64,000 bases of DNA from Salsipaludibacter sp963812245. GTDB lineage: Bacteria; Actinomycetota; Nitriliruptoria; Nitriliruptorales; Nitriliruptoraceae. The stretch's first letter is position 1. The number at the start of each line of letters is the position of its first letter. The stretch spans positions 1,984,001 to 2,048,000 of the forward strand of contig CAWEUK010000002.1 in assembly GCA_963812245.1 (NCBI GenBank), read 5' to 3'. The notes under the pieces were generated by a model. It did not search any database and had not been told where the DNA came from. It worked only from the letters and a program-made list of their open reading frames with translations. This document shows, one piece after another, positions 19,772-28,904 of this stretch. The position numbers and the translations under genes were made by a program.

Positions 19772-21535
19772 TCAGGCGCCCTCGGGACCGATCGGGATCG
19801 AGGGCCGCGGTGGTGTAGTTGGCGCCGGAGTTCCACAACAGGAACCACTCGCGGCCGGTCGCGTCCATCGTCGCATCGATCTGGGCACGGACCTCGGCCT
19901 CGCCGTACCCACCGAAATCCTGCAGCCACGGCATCACGACGGTGCCGGTGGGTTCCAGCACCTCCTGGAAGTCGGCCAGCGACTGCTGGACGATCTCGTA
20001 GGGCGCGTCCTCGGGTGACGACAGCCCGTACTCGCCGGGGCCCCAGTGGTTGGGATAGACCATCGGCGACACATAGTCGAGGTACGGCGCCATCGCCGGG
20101 ATGTCCTGGGCGATCTCGAGCGGCCGGGTCACCGCGATGCCGAACACGGACGCGCCCACCCACACGCCCTGCTCGCGCAGCAGCGGGTAGGCAGTCGCCA
20201 TGACCTCCACGACCGCCTGCTCAGGGGTGCGGTCACCGATGCCCGGGAACACCATGGCATCCAGGGCACCGTCGGGACGGCGGATGTAGTCGTAGAGGAT
20301 GTCGTCGAAGCCCAGTGCCGCCGCTTCCATCGCGATGTCCAGGTTGTACTGCTGGACGTCGGGGTTGGCGGGGTTGGTGAAGGCGAACTCGCCGTAGCTG
20401 CCGGTGAACGGTTCGCCACCGGTGGTCTGGGTCACCATGTCGCGGCGATCGTTGTTCCAGGCCCACTGGGCCAACTTGGTGTCCTTGTAGACGACCAACC
20501 TGCCGATGACGCGGGCACCCAGGTCGTGGATCTGCTGGACGGCAGCCGCGGCGTCGAAGTTGCTGTTCATGGCATCGGCACCGGATCTCGTTGGCCATTG
20601 CCACGTTCGAGTCGAAGCCGATGTCGCCGGCCTCGTCCTTGACGTCGAGTTGGACGGCGTCGATCAGGCCGGCCTCGATCATCTCGATGATCGGGGTGCG
20701 CTTGGGCTCGTACTGCCATGCCGACGGCGTCGTGTGGACCGAGCGCCCACCGGGATAGGACACGATCACGGGCAGCGACGCCGTGGTCTCGTTGCCGGCC
20801 GCATCGGACGCCACCAGGGTGACCGCTGTCGGCGGCGTCGTCCACGTGGCCGTGCCGGCGCCATCGGCGAACTGGACCTGGCCGTCGGGCGACGACACCG
20901 CATCCGCGTCGGTCGCGGTGAACGACACCTCGAGTGGCGCGTCCAGTTCGTCGGCCTCCACGGTGTCGGGCATCACCAGTTCGGGCGCGGTGGTGTCGAG
21001 GGTGAAGGTCGCCGTTGTGACCGACGGGTTGCGCAGCAGGGTGTCCGCGCCTGCGGTCACCTCCAGTTCGTGCGGACCGTCGGCCAGTTGTGCCAGCCGC
21101 TCGCCGGTGATCGTCACGACCGTGGCGCCGTCCGCTGCTGGCCGTCGCGGGGGTCGCCGAACCCGCTGCCGTCGCAGGGGTGGCGGTCGGACCATCCGAC
21201 GGGGTGCCACTGGCGGCATCGTCGGCCGGACCGGGTTCCGGTTCGCCGTCGATGGTGACGCTGACGTCCTGGGGTGCGGCCTGGGCGGTGATGGTCACCG
21301 TGGTCTCGCCCACGCTGACTGCGTTGAGCGTGGCGTTGGGCTCGAGCCCGTCGATGACGATGGTGGCGTCCGCCGCCTCGGTCGCGGTCGCGTCGCCGGT
21401 CTGGTCTTCTCCGGGTCCGGGGGCCGCCGCCCCGGAACACGCTGCCAGCGCGAGCGCGGACAGCCCGACGAGTCCTGCTCGGCGCCAGGTGGTGCCGACG
21501 GATCGAGGCATGGCGGATGGCTGGGAAGATGGCAT
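19772..21535 (-). CDS. Secreted lipoprotein, putative glycoside hydrolase (DUF4015 type), three frame breaks
   Basis: The ATG at 21535 follows AGGA. A signal peptide ends in a lipobox (ALALAAC), then two Ig-like beta domains (one around TVTITAQAAPQDVSVTI, one around TLDTTAPELVMP), then a TIM-barrel domain. The barrel matches putative glycosidase DUF4015: DAVQLDVKDEAGDIGFDS, ARVIGRLVVYKD, GFDDILYDYIRRPDG, YVSPMVYPNHW, MPWLQDFG and EWFLLWNSGANYT. Frames break by one extra base at about 21139, 20582 and 19787. The last repair restores a stop at 19772. It probably acts on a surface or external polysaccharide. Confidence 0.8.
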
Positions 21536-21845
21536 CAACGGATTCCTGGGTGCATCGGGGGCAGCCCGAAGGGGCGAGGACCTTGGCGAAGCCCGCTGGA
21601 GGAGTGCACGCACCGGGGGTGCTGCCGGGGACGGGCCGCGAGCGGATGGGATGGTATGCCACGCGGGCCCCGGTGGCGGGGTCGGTCGGGGTCCCCGGCG
21701 GCCACTGTCCGGCTTCGCGGGAGGCTGGGCACGGACAGGCGAGGACGCGCGACCATCACGCCGCGGGGCATGGGACGGGCCTGCCGGCCCGAGGGCTGAC
21801 CTCGGTATGCTCGAAGCCACTCCAGCCGCAAAGGGCGGACCCTCC
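21536..21845. promoter_or_regulatory. Divergent intergenic region between glycosidase and sufU
   Basis: About 310 bp without a supported gene. A TATGCT hexamer at 21806-21811, 34 bp before the sufU start, could be its -10; no convincing -35 goes with it. No CAAC-N6-GTTG site was seen here, in contrast to the sufR promoter. Confidence 0.35.
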
Positions 21846-22307
21846 GTGAGCCTTCAGGACATGTACCAGGACATCATCCTGGACCACTATCGAAAGCCCC
21901 ACAACCGGGCCGAGGAGTTGGAGGACGAGGACACCCACGTCCACCACTCCAACCCGCTGTGCGGCGACGAGATGGACCTGCGCATCCGCGTCCGCGACGG
22001 GCGCCTCGATGCGGTCGTGTTCTCGGGCGACGGCTGCTCGATCTCGCAGGCATCCGCGTCCGCGATGACCCAGGCGGTCACGGGTCGCGAACTCGACGAC
22101 GTGCTCGACCTGTCGGAGAACTTCCGCCAGATGATGCACGGCGAGGAGCCCGAACGCCTCGACGACCTCGAGGACGGCATCGCCTTCCAGGGCGTGGCCC
22201 GCTTCCCCGTGCGCGTCAAGTGCGCGTTGCTGAGCTGGATGGCCGTCAAGGACGCCGTCGAGACCTTCTCCGGTGGCGACAGCGACCACCAGGTCGCCCA
22301 CGACTGA
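21846..22307 (+). CDS. sufU: SufU, zinc-dependent sulfur transfer protein
   Basis: 153 aa from GTG 21846. SufU accepts persulfide from SufS and hands it to the SufBCD scaffold. MYQDIILDHYRKPHNR is the family opening. The zinc ligands are in NPLCGDEM (Cys and Asp), GDGCSISQASASAM (Cys) and RVKCALLSW (Cys). In most Actinomycetota sufU directly follows sufS; here 4.3 kb of unrelated genes lie between them. sufT follows. Confidence 0.95.
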   Translation: MSLQDMYQDIILDHYRKPHNRAEELEDEDTHVHHSNPLCGDEMDLRIRVRDGRLDAVVFSGDGCSISQASASAMTQAVTGRELDDVLDLSENFRQMMHGEEPERLDDLEDGIAFQGVARFPVRVKCALLSWMAVKDAVETFSGGDSDHQVAHD

Positions 22308-22434
22308 CCGTCGCCCGCCGCACTTCACCCGTCCGGGGCGAGCGGGAAGGATCGCGGCCGGCGCCACGTTGGGCCGGACGTCGAACGAGCTGTCCCGTTG
22401 CACGATGGCACGCGTCACGAACCAGGAGTACTCC

Positions 22435-22922
22435 ATGACCGACACGACAACGACGCCCCACCGCCGACGAACTCGCCGAACAGGCCACCGTCGATGCCAT
22501 GGAGGCCCAGCGGCGCGCCAACGAGCAGGCCGGACAGGACGGCGGCCTCCGGCGAGCCCGACGACGGTCCCTTCGCCGGGCTGCGGCTCGCCGACGACGG
22601 CATGCCGTTCGAGGCCGACCTGCTCAATGCGTTGCGGGCCGTGATCGACCCCGAGATCGGCTACAACATCGTCGACCTCGGCCTGGTCTACGAGGTCACC
22701 AAGCCGGCCGACTCGGACAACCACGTCCACGTGCTGATGACGCTGACCACGATGGGCTGCCCGCTGACCGAGGTCATCCACCAGCAGTGCAGCGTGATCC
22801 TGGGTGCCATGCCCGGTGTCGAGTCGGTCGACGTCGAGTTCACCTTCTCGCCGCCCTGGGACACCGCGATGATGGCCGACTACGTGCGCGAAGAGATGCG
22901 TGCCATGGGCATGCACGTGTGA
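22435..22922 (+). CDS. sufT: SufT / MIP18-family (DUF59) Fe-S maturation protein (two frame breaks)
   Basis: The C-terminal domain is clear: LNALRAVIDPEIGYNIVDLG, then LTTMGCPLTEVIHQQ and VEFTFSPPWD. This is the DUF59/MIP18 fold of SufT proteins, which help deliver Fe-S clusters to targets. The ATG at 22435 follows CCAGGAGTACTCC. The first 45 codons need two extra bases skipped (about 22457 and 22541) to read as MTDTTTTPTADELAEQATVD and then DAASGEPDDGPFAGLRLADD. The gene follows sufU. Confidence 0.88.
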
Positions 22923-22935
22923 CGGAGGTCACCTG

Positions 22936-23442
22936 ATGGACGTCGATCTGGGCCTGCTGCGTGATGCGTGTCGTCGTCGGGGTGACCTTCTCGATGCACG
23001 GCATGCAGAAACTGTTCGGCTGGTTCGGTGGGGGCGGCTTCGACGGCACGTCGAAGTGGTTCTCGTCACTGGGCTTCGGTGACGGCCGCACGGCCACGCT
23101 GATGGCAGGCGGCAGCGAGATCGCCGGTGGGCTGGGGCTGGCACTGGGGCTGCTGACACCGCTGGCCGCAGCCGCGATGGTGGGCACGATGACCACCGCT
23201 GCGTTCGTCAACAACGCCGACAACGGGTTCTGGTCGGCGAACAAGGGCTGGGAACTCAATCTCTACCTGATCGTGGTGGCGGTCGCAGTCGCGATCACAG
23301 GACCGGGCACGGTGGTCACTGGACCACGCCCTGGGTCTCGACGACGCTCGCCATCCCGATGGCCGGCGTCGTGGCCGGCAGTGCGGCGGCAGTGCTGGGC
23401 GTCGCCGGTGGCTGGGCCCGGTGGGCCACGCGGGACGTGTAG
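22936..23442 (+). CDS. DoxX-family membrane protein (three frame breaks)
   Basis: Starts at ATG 22936 behind GGAGG. The frame breaks by an extra base at about 22960, 23311 and 23346. Joined, it reads MDVDLGLLVMRVVVGVTF, SMHGMQKLFGWFGGGG, then GGSEIAGGLGLALGLLTPLA, NKGWELNLYLIVVAVAVAI, GPGTWSLDHALGLDD and LAIPMAGVVAG, ending at 23442. This is the DoxX/DUF4383-like four-helix pattern with the HGxQKLFG motif. Its role is unknown; some relatives take part in redox or sulfur stress. It follows sufT by 13 bases. Confidence 0.8.
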
Positions 23443-23459
23443 ACCGGGCCGGGACCGGT

Positions 23460-23611
23460 CGAACCCGGGCCTGGACCGGTGCGGTGCGAACCCGGGCCTG
23501 CACCAGCCGAACCACGAATCCAGAGCCGGTCTCGACGGTTGAGCCCGGGCGGACCACGAGCCGGTGCCCGCCACGGGCGGACGCGACCCTTGGTTTGCAC
23601 TGTTTGCACTG
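23460..23611. repeat. Short direct repeats upstream of moeZ
   Basis: The 262-bp gap between doxX and moeZ contains CGAACCCGGGCCTG twice with a 27-bp period (23460-23473, 23487-23500). It also has a perfect 9-bp tandem TTTGCACTG-TTTGCACTG (23594-23611). The tandem could be a regulator site for moeZ; no protein-coding signal was found. Confidence 0.6.
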
Positions 23612-23704
23612 CTGGGGAAGAACTGGAGTGGGGCCGCCGTTGACACTCGCCCGACGCAGCCCAGCCCGCCATGCTCGACCGTGGTGCAGACAAGGACCCT
23701 CCGC

Positions 23705-24878
23705 ATGTCCCTTCCCCCCGTCGTCGATCGCCGCGAACCGCTCGACAACGACGAGATCGCGCGGTACTCCCGGCATCTCATCATTCCCGAAGTCGCCATG
23801 GAGGGCCAGGAACGCCTCAAGGCTGCCAAGGTGCTGCTGGTCGGCACCGGGGGGCTGGGCTCACCCCTGGCCCTGTACCTGGCGGCCGCCGGCGTCGGCA
23901 CGATCGGACTGGTCGACGACGACGTCGTCGACGCCTCCAATCTCCAACGGCAGGTGATCCACGGGACCTCCGACATCGGCAAGGACAAACTCGACTCTGC
24001 CGAGGAGTCCATCCTCGACGTGAATCCCCATGTCACCGTGGTCAAGCACCACACCTACCTCGACTCGTCGAATGCCCTGGACATCGTGGCGGGCTACGAC
24101 CTGGTCATCGACGGCACCGACAACTTCCCCACGCGCTACCTGGTCAACGACGCCTGCGTCCTGTCGGGCATACCCAACGTGTACGGCTCGATCTTCCGCT
24201 TCGAGGGGCAACTGAGCGTGTTCTGGGCCGACCAGGGTCCCTGCTACCGCTGCATGTTCCCGGAGCCACCGCCGCCCGGACTGGTGCCCAACTGTGCCGA
24301 GGGTGGCGTGCTCGGGATCATGGCCGGCCACATCGGCACCGCCCAGGGCATCGAGGGGATCAAGCTGCTCACGGGGATCGGTGATCCCATGGTGGGTCGC
24401 CTGGGTCTCTACGACGCCCTGGAACAGCGCTGGACCTACGTCAAGGTGCGCAAGGACCCCGACTGCCCGGTCTGCGGCACCGAATCCCACCGTCACCGAA
24501 CTCATCGACTACGAGGAGTTCTGTGGCGTGCCGGCCCACGACCGCGAGGACGTGTCCGGTCCGGCCGAACTGGAACTGCTGCCCACGGAGTACGCCGACA
24601 TCGCCAACAAGCCCGATGTCGTGCTCCTCGACGTGCGCGAACCCCACGAGTGGGAGATCAGCCGGATCCCGGGTGCCATCCTGATGCCCATGGACACCGT
24701 GCCCGGACAGCTCGACGAACTCGACCCGACCGTGGAGTACGTCGTGCAGTGCAAGACCGGCGGCCGGTCGATGGAGGTCACGAGGCTGTTGCGGGGCGCG
24801 GGCTTCCGCGCACGCAACCTCCACGGCGGGATCAATGCCTACGCTCGCCAGGTGGACGACTCGATCCCGACGTACTGA
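23705..24878 (+). CDS. moeZ: MoeZ-type adenylyltransferase-rhodanese (MoeB + rhodanese, frame break)
   Basis: The N-terminal half is an E1-like adenylyltransferase. It shows ARYSRHLIIPEV, the ATP site VGTGGLGSP, DDDVVDASNLQRQ, DGTDNFPTRY, and the zinc cysteines in PCYRCMFPEP and CPVCG. The C-terminal half is a rhodanese domain with active-site CKTGGRSM. Such proteins activate and sulfurate small carrier proteins used for molybdopterin, thiamine or cysteine synthesis. One extra base near 24482, in the linker, splits the frame; bridging gives CGTNPTVTELIDYEEF and a normal length of about 390 aa. Confidence 0.9.
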
Positions 24879-24968
24879 CACCCGGCCGCGGGCGACCCGA
24901 TGGCTGGTGGCTGCCGGACCGATGCCGCACCCACCTCCCGACCAGCTCACCGCCCCAGGAGCATCGTG

Positions 24969-25859
24969 ATGGACACCGCACTGCCGCCCTTCGTCGGGAT
25001 GGGTTGGGCGATGGAACATCGTGATCGCGTGCGGTTCGTCGACTGTCGCTGGTCGCTGGACGGTTCACAGGGGCGCGCGCAGTACCTCGATGGGCATCTG
25101 CCGGGCGCCGTGTTCGCCGACCTGGACACCGAACTCGCAGGACCCCCGTCGGCCGCTGCCGGACGGCATCCCCTGCCCGATCCCGACGACTTCGCCCTGG
25201 CGATGCAACGCCTGGGTGTCCATGACGACACGCCGGTTCTCGCCTACGACACGGCTGGTGGCGGCATCGCTGCTCGCCTGGTGTGGATGCTTCGCATTCT
25301 CGACCACCCGGCTGCCGTGCTCGAGTTCCGCGCACGAGATGTCGGCAGCGTGCTCGAGGACGGCGAGGTGGACGTCGCAGCGGGCAGCTTCAGCCCACGA
25401 CCGTGGCCCCCGACCGCCATCGCCACGATCGACGAGGTGGCGGCCGCGGCTGCCGAGGCCACGGTGGTGATCGACGCCCGCGATGCCGTCCGTCACCGCG
25501 GCGAACGCGAACCCGTCGACGCCCGCCCGGGTCGCATCCCCGGCAGCCGCAACGTGCCGTGGACCGACAACCTCGACCGTGGACGGCTGCGCGACCATGC
25601 CCAAGTGCGGTCGCGCTTCGAAGACCTGGGTGCGGACGCCACCACGATCATGGCGTGTGGCTCCGGGGTCACGGCCTGCCACAACGCCCTGGCGATGGAG
25701 GCGGTCGGCATGGCGCGTCCTCGCGTGTTCGTCGGCTCGTACTCGGCGTGGGCCGCCGACCCCGACCGTCCCGTCGCCACGGGTCCCGAGGACACCGGCG
25801 CCGACGATCCGGATCCCGGCGACGTCGGTCGTGTCGCCAGTGGTCGCGTCGACGCCTGA
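24969..25859 (+). CDS. Thiosulfate/3-mercaptopyruvate sulfurtransferase (two rhodanese domains)
   Basis: 296 aa from ATG 24969, eight bases after AGGAG. The first, inactive rhodanese repeat contains VRFVDCRWSLDG and AQYLDGHLPGAVFADLD. The second carries the catalytic loop MACGSGVTACHN, whose CGSGVTA form is typical of these sulfurtransferases. It moves sulfur between thiosulfate or mercaptopyruvate and an acceptor. It lies directly after moeZ, also a rhodanese protein, in a sulfur-handling neighbourhood. Confidence 0.9.
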   Translation: MDTALPPFVGMGWAMEHRDRVRFVDCRWSLDGSQGRAQYLDGHLPGAVFADLDTELAGPPSAAAGRHPLPDPDDFALAMQRLGVHDDTPVLAYDTAGGGIAARLVWMLRILDHPAAVLEFRARDVGSVLEDGEVDVAAGSFSPRPWPPTAIATIDEVAAAAAEATVVIDARDAVRHRGEREPVDARPGRIPGSRNVPWTDNLDRGRLRDHAQVRSRFEDLGADATTIMACGSGVTACHNALAMEAVGMARPRVFVGSYSAWAADPDRPVATGPEDTGADDPDPGDVGRVASGRVDA

Positions 25860-25924
25860 CGCACGTCCACAGCGTGGTCGGGCGACCGGTCGAGGTGTCG
25901 GTGGCCGTCGATAGCCTTGCCGCC

Positions 25925-26481
25925 ATGGCCATCCTCCACCACGACTATCCCTCCGCGGCGTCCCTGCATGCCGTCCTCCTGCTGGACGAGATCGCGGGCG
26001 ACACGACCCTGGTGACCCACCACGGCATCGACGTGCTGGGCATCGATGCGACGCTGCCGGCGACGCTGGACGACCTGCAGGCATGGGAGTCACATCGCGA
26101 GGCGTTGGCCGCGCGTGGCTGGGAGGTGCCACGTCCCCGCAGGCATCCTCCGACGGTGGCAGCCCACGCGGTCGAGCGGGCATGTCCCACACCCCAGCAG
26201 GCGCGGGCATGGCGCCTTGGCGTGCTATCGCGGCCACTGGCTGGATGGTGTGGACCTGGGGGACTGGGAGCCAACTGGCAGTGCTGGGGGAGCGGGCCGG
26301 CCTCGATGCGGGGCTGGTGCACACGGTGGTGTCGGACCGGGTCGAGGCCGCGCGGGTCCGCCGCGAGATGATGGCGGTTCGGGGCGACGGCGTCGGTGGG
26401 GTGCCGGTGCTCGACGTCGCGGGCAGCAAGGTGTCGCCCTTCATGGACCCGGAGGACCTCGCCCGGGTGCTCACGCTGTGA
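25925..26481 (+). CDS. DsbA-like / 2-hydroxychromene isomerase-type thioredoxin-fold protein (two frame breaks)
   Basis: The start MAILHHDYPSAASLHAVLLL matches the first strand and helix of DsbA-like proteins without a CxxC. After GWEVPRPRRHPPTVAAHAVE come frame breaks (one extra base at about 26219 and 26268). Bridged, it reads WRLACYRGHWLDGVDLGDW, SQLAVLGERAGLDAGLV and VGGVPVLDVAGSKVSPF. The cis-proline in GGVPVLDV is the thioredoxin-fold mark. Without CxxC a glutathione-type isomerase or chaperone role is possible; function is not assigned. Confidence 0.7.
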
Positions 26482-26505
26482 CCGCCGTCCGGAGGGCCTC
26501 GCGTC

Positions 26506-27429
26506 GTGGCCGCGGTGCCCGATGGGTTGTTGCCGGCCCAGCAGGACGTCTGCCGGGATCTGCTCGCCTGGGGCCAGCCACGGCCGTCGTTCGCGCCCGA
26601 CCTGGCCGACCGACTCGAGGCGCGCCTGCGCGACCGGGTCCTGCCGGCCTTGCGAGACCATGGCGAATCGGTCTTCCTCAGCAAGTCGCGGCTCAAGGCC
26701 CTGGACTGCGACGGCCGGTGGCTGGATCGACTCGAACAACCCTTCGCATGGTCGACACCGCTGGTGACCGGGATGGCGGTGCACCGGGCGATCGAGTTGG
26801 ACACCGCCTCGAACCGCGAACGCGGCCCGGACGAGGTCGTGGATCGCGTCGTCGAGGAGATGACGGCGCAGCCGTCGGGCGAGGCCAGCCACCTTGCCGG
26901 CCTCGACAACCTCGAACTGCATGCCCTGGCTGCCACGTGCCGAGACCGCGTGGTCGAATGGCGCGAATTGTGGCCGCTGCTGGACGCCGTGCACTGTCGG
27001 TTCGAACAGACCCTGCGGGCCACGATCGATCGCGGCAGCCTGGTTCTGCAGGGCAAGCCCGACCTGGTGGTCTCGTCCACCGTCCCGCGAGGCGACGTTG
27101 CCACGGCGATCATCATCGACCTCAAGACGGGGTGGCGCAACGAGGTCGCCGAGCGGGCCGACCTGCGTCTGTATGCCCTGCTGTGGACGCTCAAACATCG
27201 CCAACCGCCGTTCCGGTGGGCGACCTACTACCTGGCGGAGGGCCGGTGGGACGTCGAGGACTTCGATCCTGTCCTGCTGGACGCCACGATCGACCGCATT
27301 GGCAGAGCCGTCGACGACGTGGTCCGGTTGTCTCCGCCACCGCCCGAACCGGAGCTGCGGTTGCATCCCGGCGGCCACTGCCGGTTCTGCGGAAGGCAAC
27401 CAGATTGCCCGGTAGCACCCAGGATTTGA
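26506..27429 (+). CDS. RecB/Cas4-like PD-(D/E)XK nuclease with predicted Fe-S cluster
   Basis: 307 aa from GTG 26506, behind GGAGGG. The nuclease motifs occur in order: a His in GMAVHRAIEL, Asp in GKPDLVV, and Asp-x-Lys in IIIDLKTG. A Cys at about residue 68 (LKALDCDGRW) and three near the C-terminus (CRFCGRQPDC) have the layout of the [4Fe-4S] staple in AddB and Cas4. There are no helicase motifs and no CRISPR or recBCD genes nearby, so this is a standalone nuclease domain. Substrate and partner are unknown. Confidence 0.82.
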   Translation: MAAVPDGLLPAQQDVCRDLLAWGQPRPSFAPDLADRLEARLRDRVLPALRDHGESVFLSKSRLKALDCDGRWLDRLEQPFAWSTPLVTGMAVHRAIELDTASNRERGPDEVVDRVVEEMTAQPSGEASHLAGLDNLELHALAATCRDRVVEWRELWPLLDAVHCRFEQTLRATIDRGSLVLQGKPDLVVSSTVPRGDVATAIIIDLKTGWRNEVAERADLRLYALLWTLKHRQPPFRWATYYLAEGRWDVEDFDPVLLDATIDRIGRAVDDVVRLSPPPPEPELRLHPGGHCRFCGRQPDCPVAPRI

Positions 27430-27555
27430 TGGCCCCGGCCATGCCGAGTGTCCGTTCGGACAGGGTCCGGCGCCTCCGGGCTGCAAAAGGGGCGTCCGGG
27501 GTGCGTTACCGTTCAGCTGTCCCGTCTTCTTCCCTCTGTGCCCCGGAGTCTCCTC

Positions 27556-28824
27556 TTGTCTGCACGTTGGCGCCCGCTCGTCGCGGGCACCGTCGTTCTC
27601 GCGCTGGCCCTGGCAGCTCCGGCCGTGGCACAGGACCGCGACGATCTTGCCCAGGCCAGGGCGCGCATCGATGCCCTGGAGGACCACCTGGGTGCGGCCG
27701 TCGCCCAGGCCGATGGGGCGGAACTGGACCTTGGCGTTGCCGAGCAACGCCTGGCCGAGATCGAGGCGGTCGTCAACCAGGTGGCCCAACGGGTGGACGA
27801 ACAACGCCAGGCCGTGCGTGCCGCTGAACTCGACCTCGAGGAACTGGCGGCCGAGCAGGACGCGGCTCGCGAGGCCGTGCAGCGACGCGCGGTGCAGCTG
27901 TACAAGACCGGATCTTCCGGTGGTGTGTTCGCGCTGCTCCAGTCCACCGACATCCAGGCCGCCATCGAACGGTCGGAGTTGTTGACGCTGCTGGATGCCG
28001 ATGACCAGGCGATCCTCGAGACGCTGGCGAGTTCGGCAGGACGCACCGAGGCCGCCCGCGCGGTCCTGGCAGCCGAGGCAGCGGTGCTGGACGGGCTGTT
28101 GGAGGAACAGACCGAGATCATGGCGCGCGCCGAGGAGTTGCGGGATTCCCGCGCGCTGGCAGCCGCCCGCGCCGCCACCGAGGTCGACCGCATCGAGGAG
28201 GCCCACGACGAGGCGGAGGACGAGGCCGAGCGGATGGAGGAAGTCATCCGCAAGGCCGAAGCCGAGGCCGCCGCGCGGGCTGCGGCTGCTCGCGCTGCCG
28301 CCGAGCAGGCTGCCGCCGAGCAGGCCGCTGCGGACCGAGCCGCCGCCGACCGAGCGAGCACCTCGAGCACCTCGAGCACGTCGAGTTCCGGTGGCGGGTC
28401 GTCGGGGTCCACCACGGTGCCCGAGCCCCCACCCGCTCCGTCCGGTGGCGGCTACGTGTGGCCGGCATGCGGGTCGGTCACCTCCGAGTTCGGGTGGCGC
28501 TGGGGACGCCCCCACCAGGGCCTGGACATCGATGACAACGTGTCCTCGGCCATCTACGCCGCCCAGTCCGGCACCGTCATCTCGGCCGGTTGGAACAGCG
28601 GTGGCTACGGCAACCTCACGCTGATCAAGCACGGCGACGGCGTCGTGACCGCCTACGCGCACCAGTCGTCCATCCACGTCAGCACGGGCCAATCCGTCAG
28701 TCGGGGGCAACAGATCGGCATCATCGGCACGACCGGTTCGTCGACCGGGACCCACCTGCACTTCGAAACCCGTGTCGGCGGTGGCGCGGTCAACCCGCGC
28801 AACTTCCTTTCCGGCGGCTGCTGA
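27556..28824 (+). CDS. Secreted coiled-coil M23 (LytM) peptidase
   Basis: About 422 aa. TTG 27556 is preferred because CGGAG precedes it; GTG 27538 is in frame too. A signal peptide (LVAGTVVLALALAAPAVA) is followed by long Ala/Glu-rich coiled coils to about residue 265, a Ser/Thr/Gly linker, and a C-terminal M23 domain. Zinc ligands are in HQGLDID and GTHLHFE. The layout resembles EnvC/NlpD-type or RipA-partner proteins that cut peptidoglycan cross-bridges at division. Confidence 0.9.
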   Translation: MSARWRPLVAGTVVLALALAAPAVAQDRDDLAQARARIDALEDHLGAAVAQADGAELDLGVAEQRLAEIEAVVNQVAQRVDEQRQAVRAAELDLEELAAEQDAAREAVQRRAVQLYKTGSSGGVFALLQSTDIQAAIERSELLTLLDADDQAILETLASSAGRTEAARAVLAAEAAVLDGLLEEQTEIMARAEELRDSRALAAARAATEVDRIEEAHDEAEDEAERMEEVIRKAEAEAAARAAAARAAAEQAAAEQAAADRAAADRASTSSTSSTSSSGGGSSGSTTVPEPPPAPSGGGYVWPACGSVTSEFGWRWGRPHQGLDIDDNVSSAIYAAQSGTVISAGWNSGGYGNLTLIKHGDGVVTAYAHQSSIHVSTGQSVSRGQQIGIIGTTGSSTGTHLHFETRVGGGAVNPRNFLSGGC

Positions 28825-28904
28825 TCACCGCATGACCGGCCCTGGCTGGGCGTCGATCATCGGCAGGGGTGGGCAGCGAGGCCTTTGCACAATAGGATCG
28901 CTGG

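Noticed and set aside
18843..20570. A 575-aa glycosidase-PhyH fusion protein
   Set aside because: A one-base repair at about 19787 gives the glycosidase a stop at 19772, followed by a perfect hairpin, and the PhyH gene has its own start and ribosome site.
26506..27429. Cas4-like nuclease as evidence of a CRISPR system
   Set aside because: No repeat-spacer array or other cas gene is present in the window.
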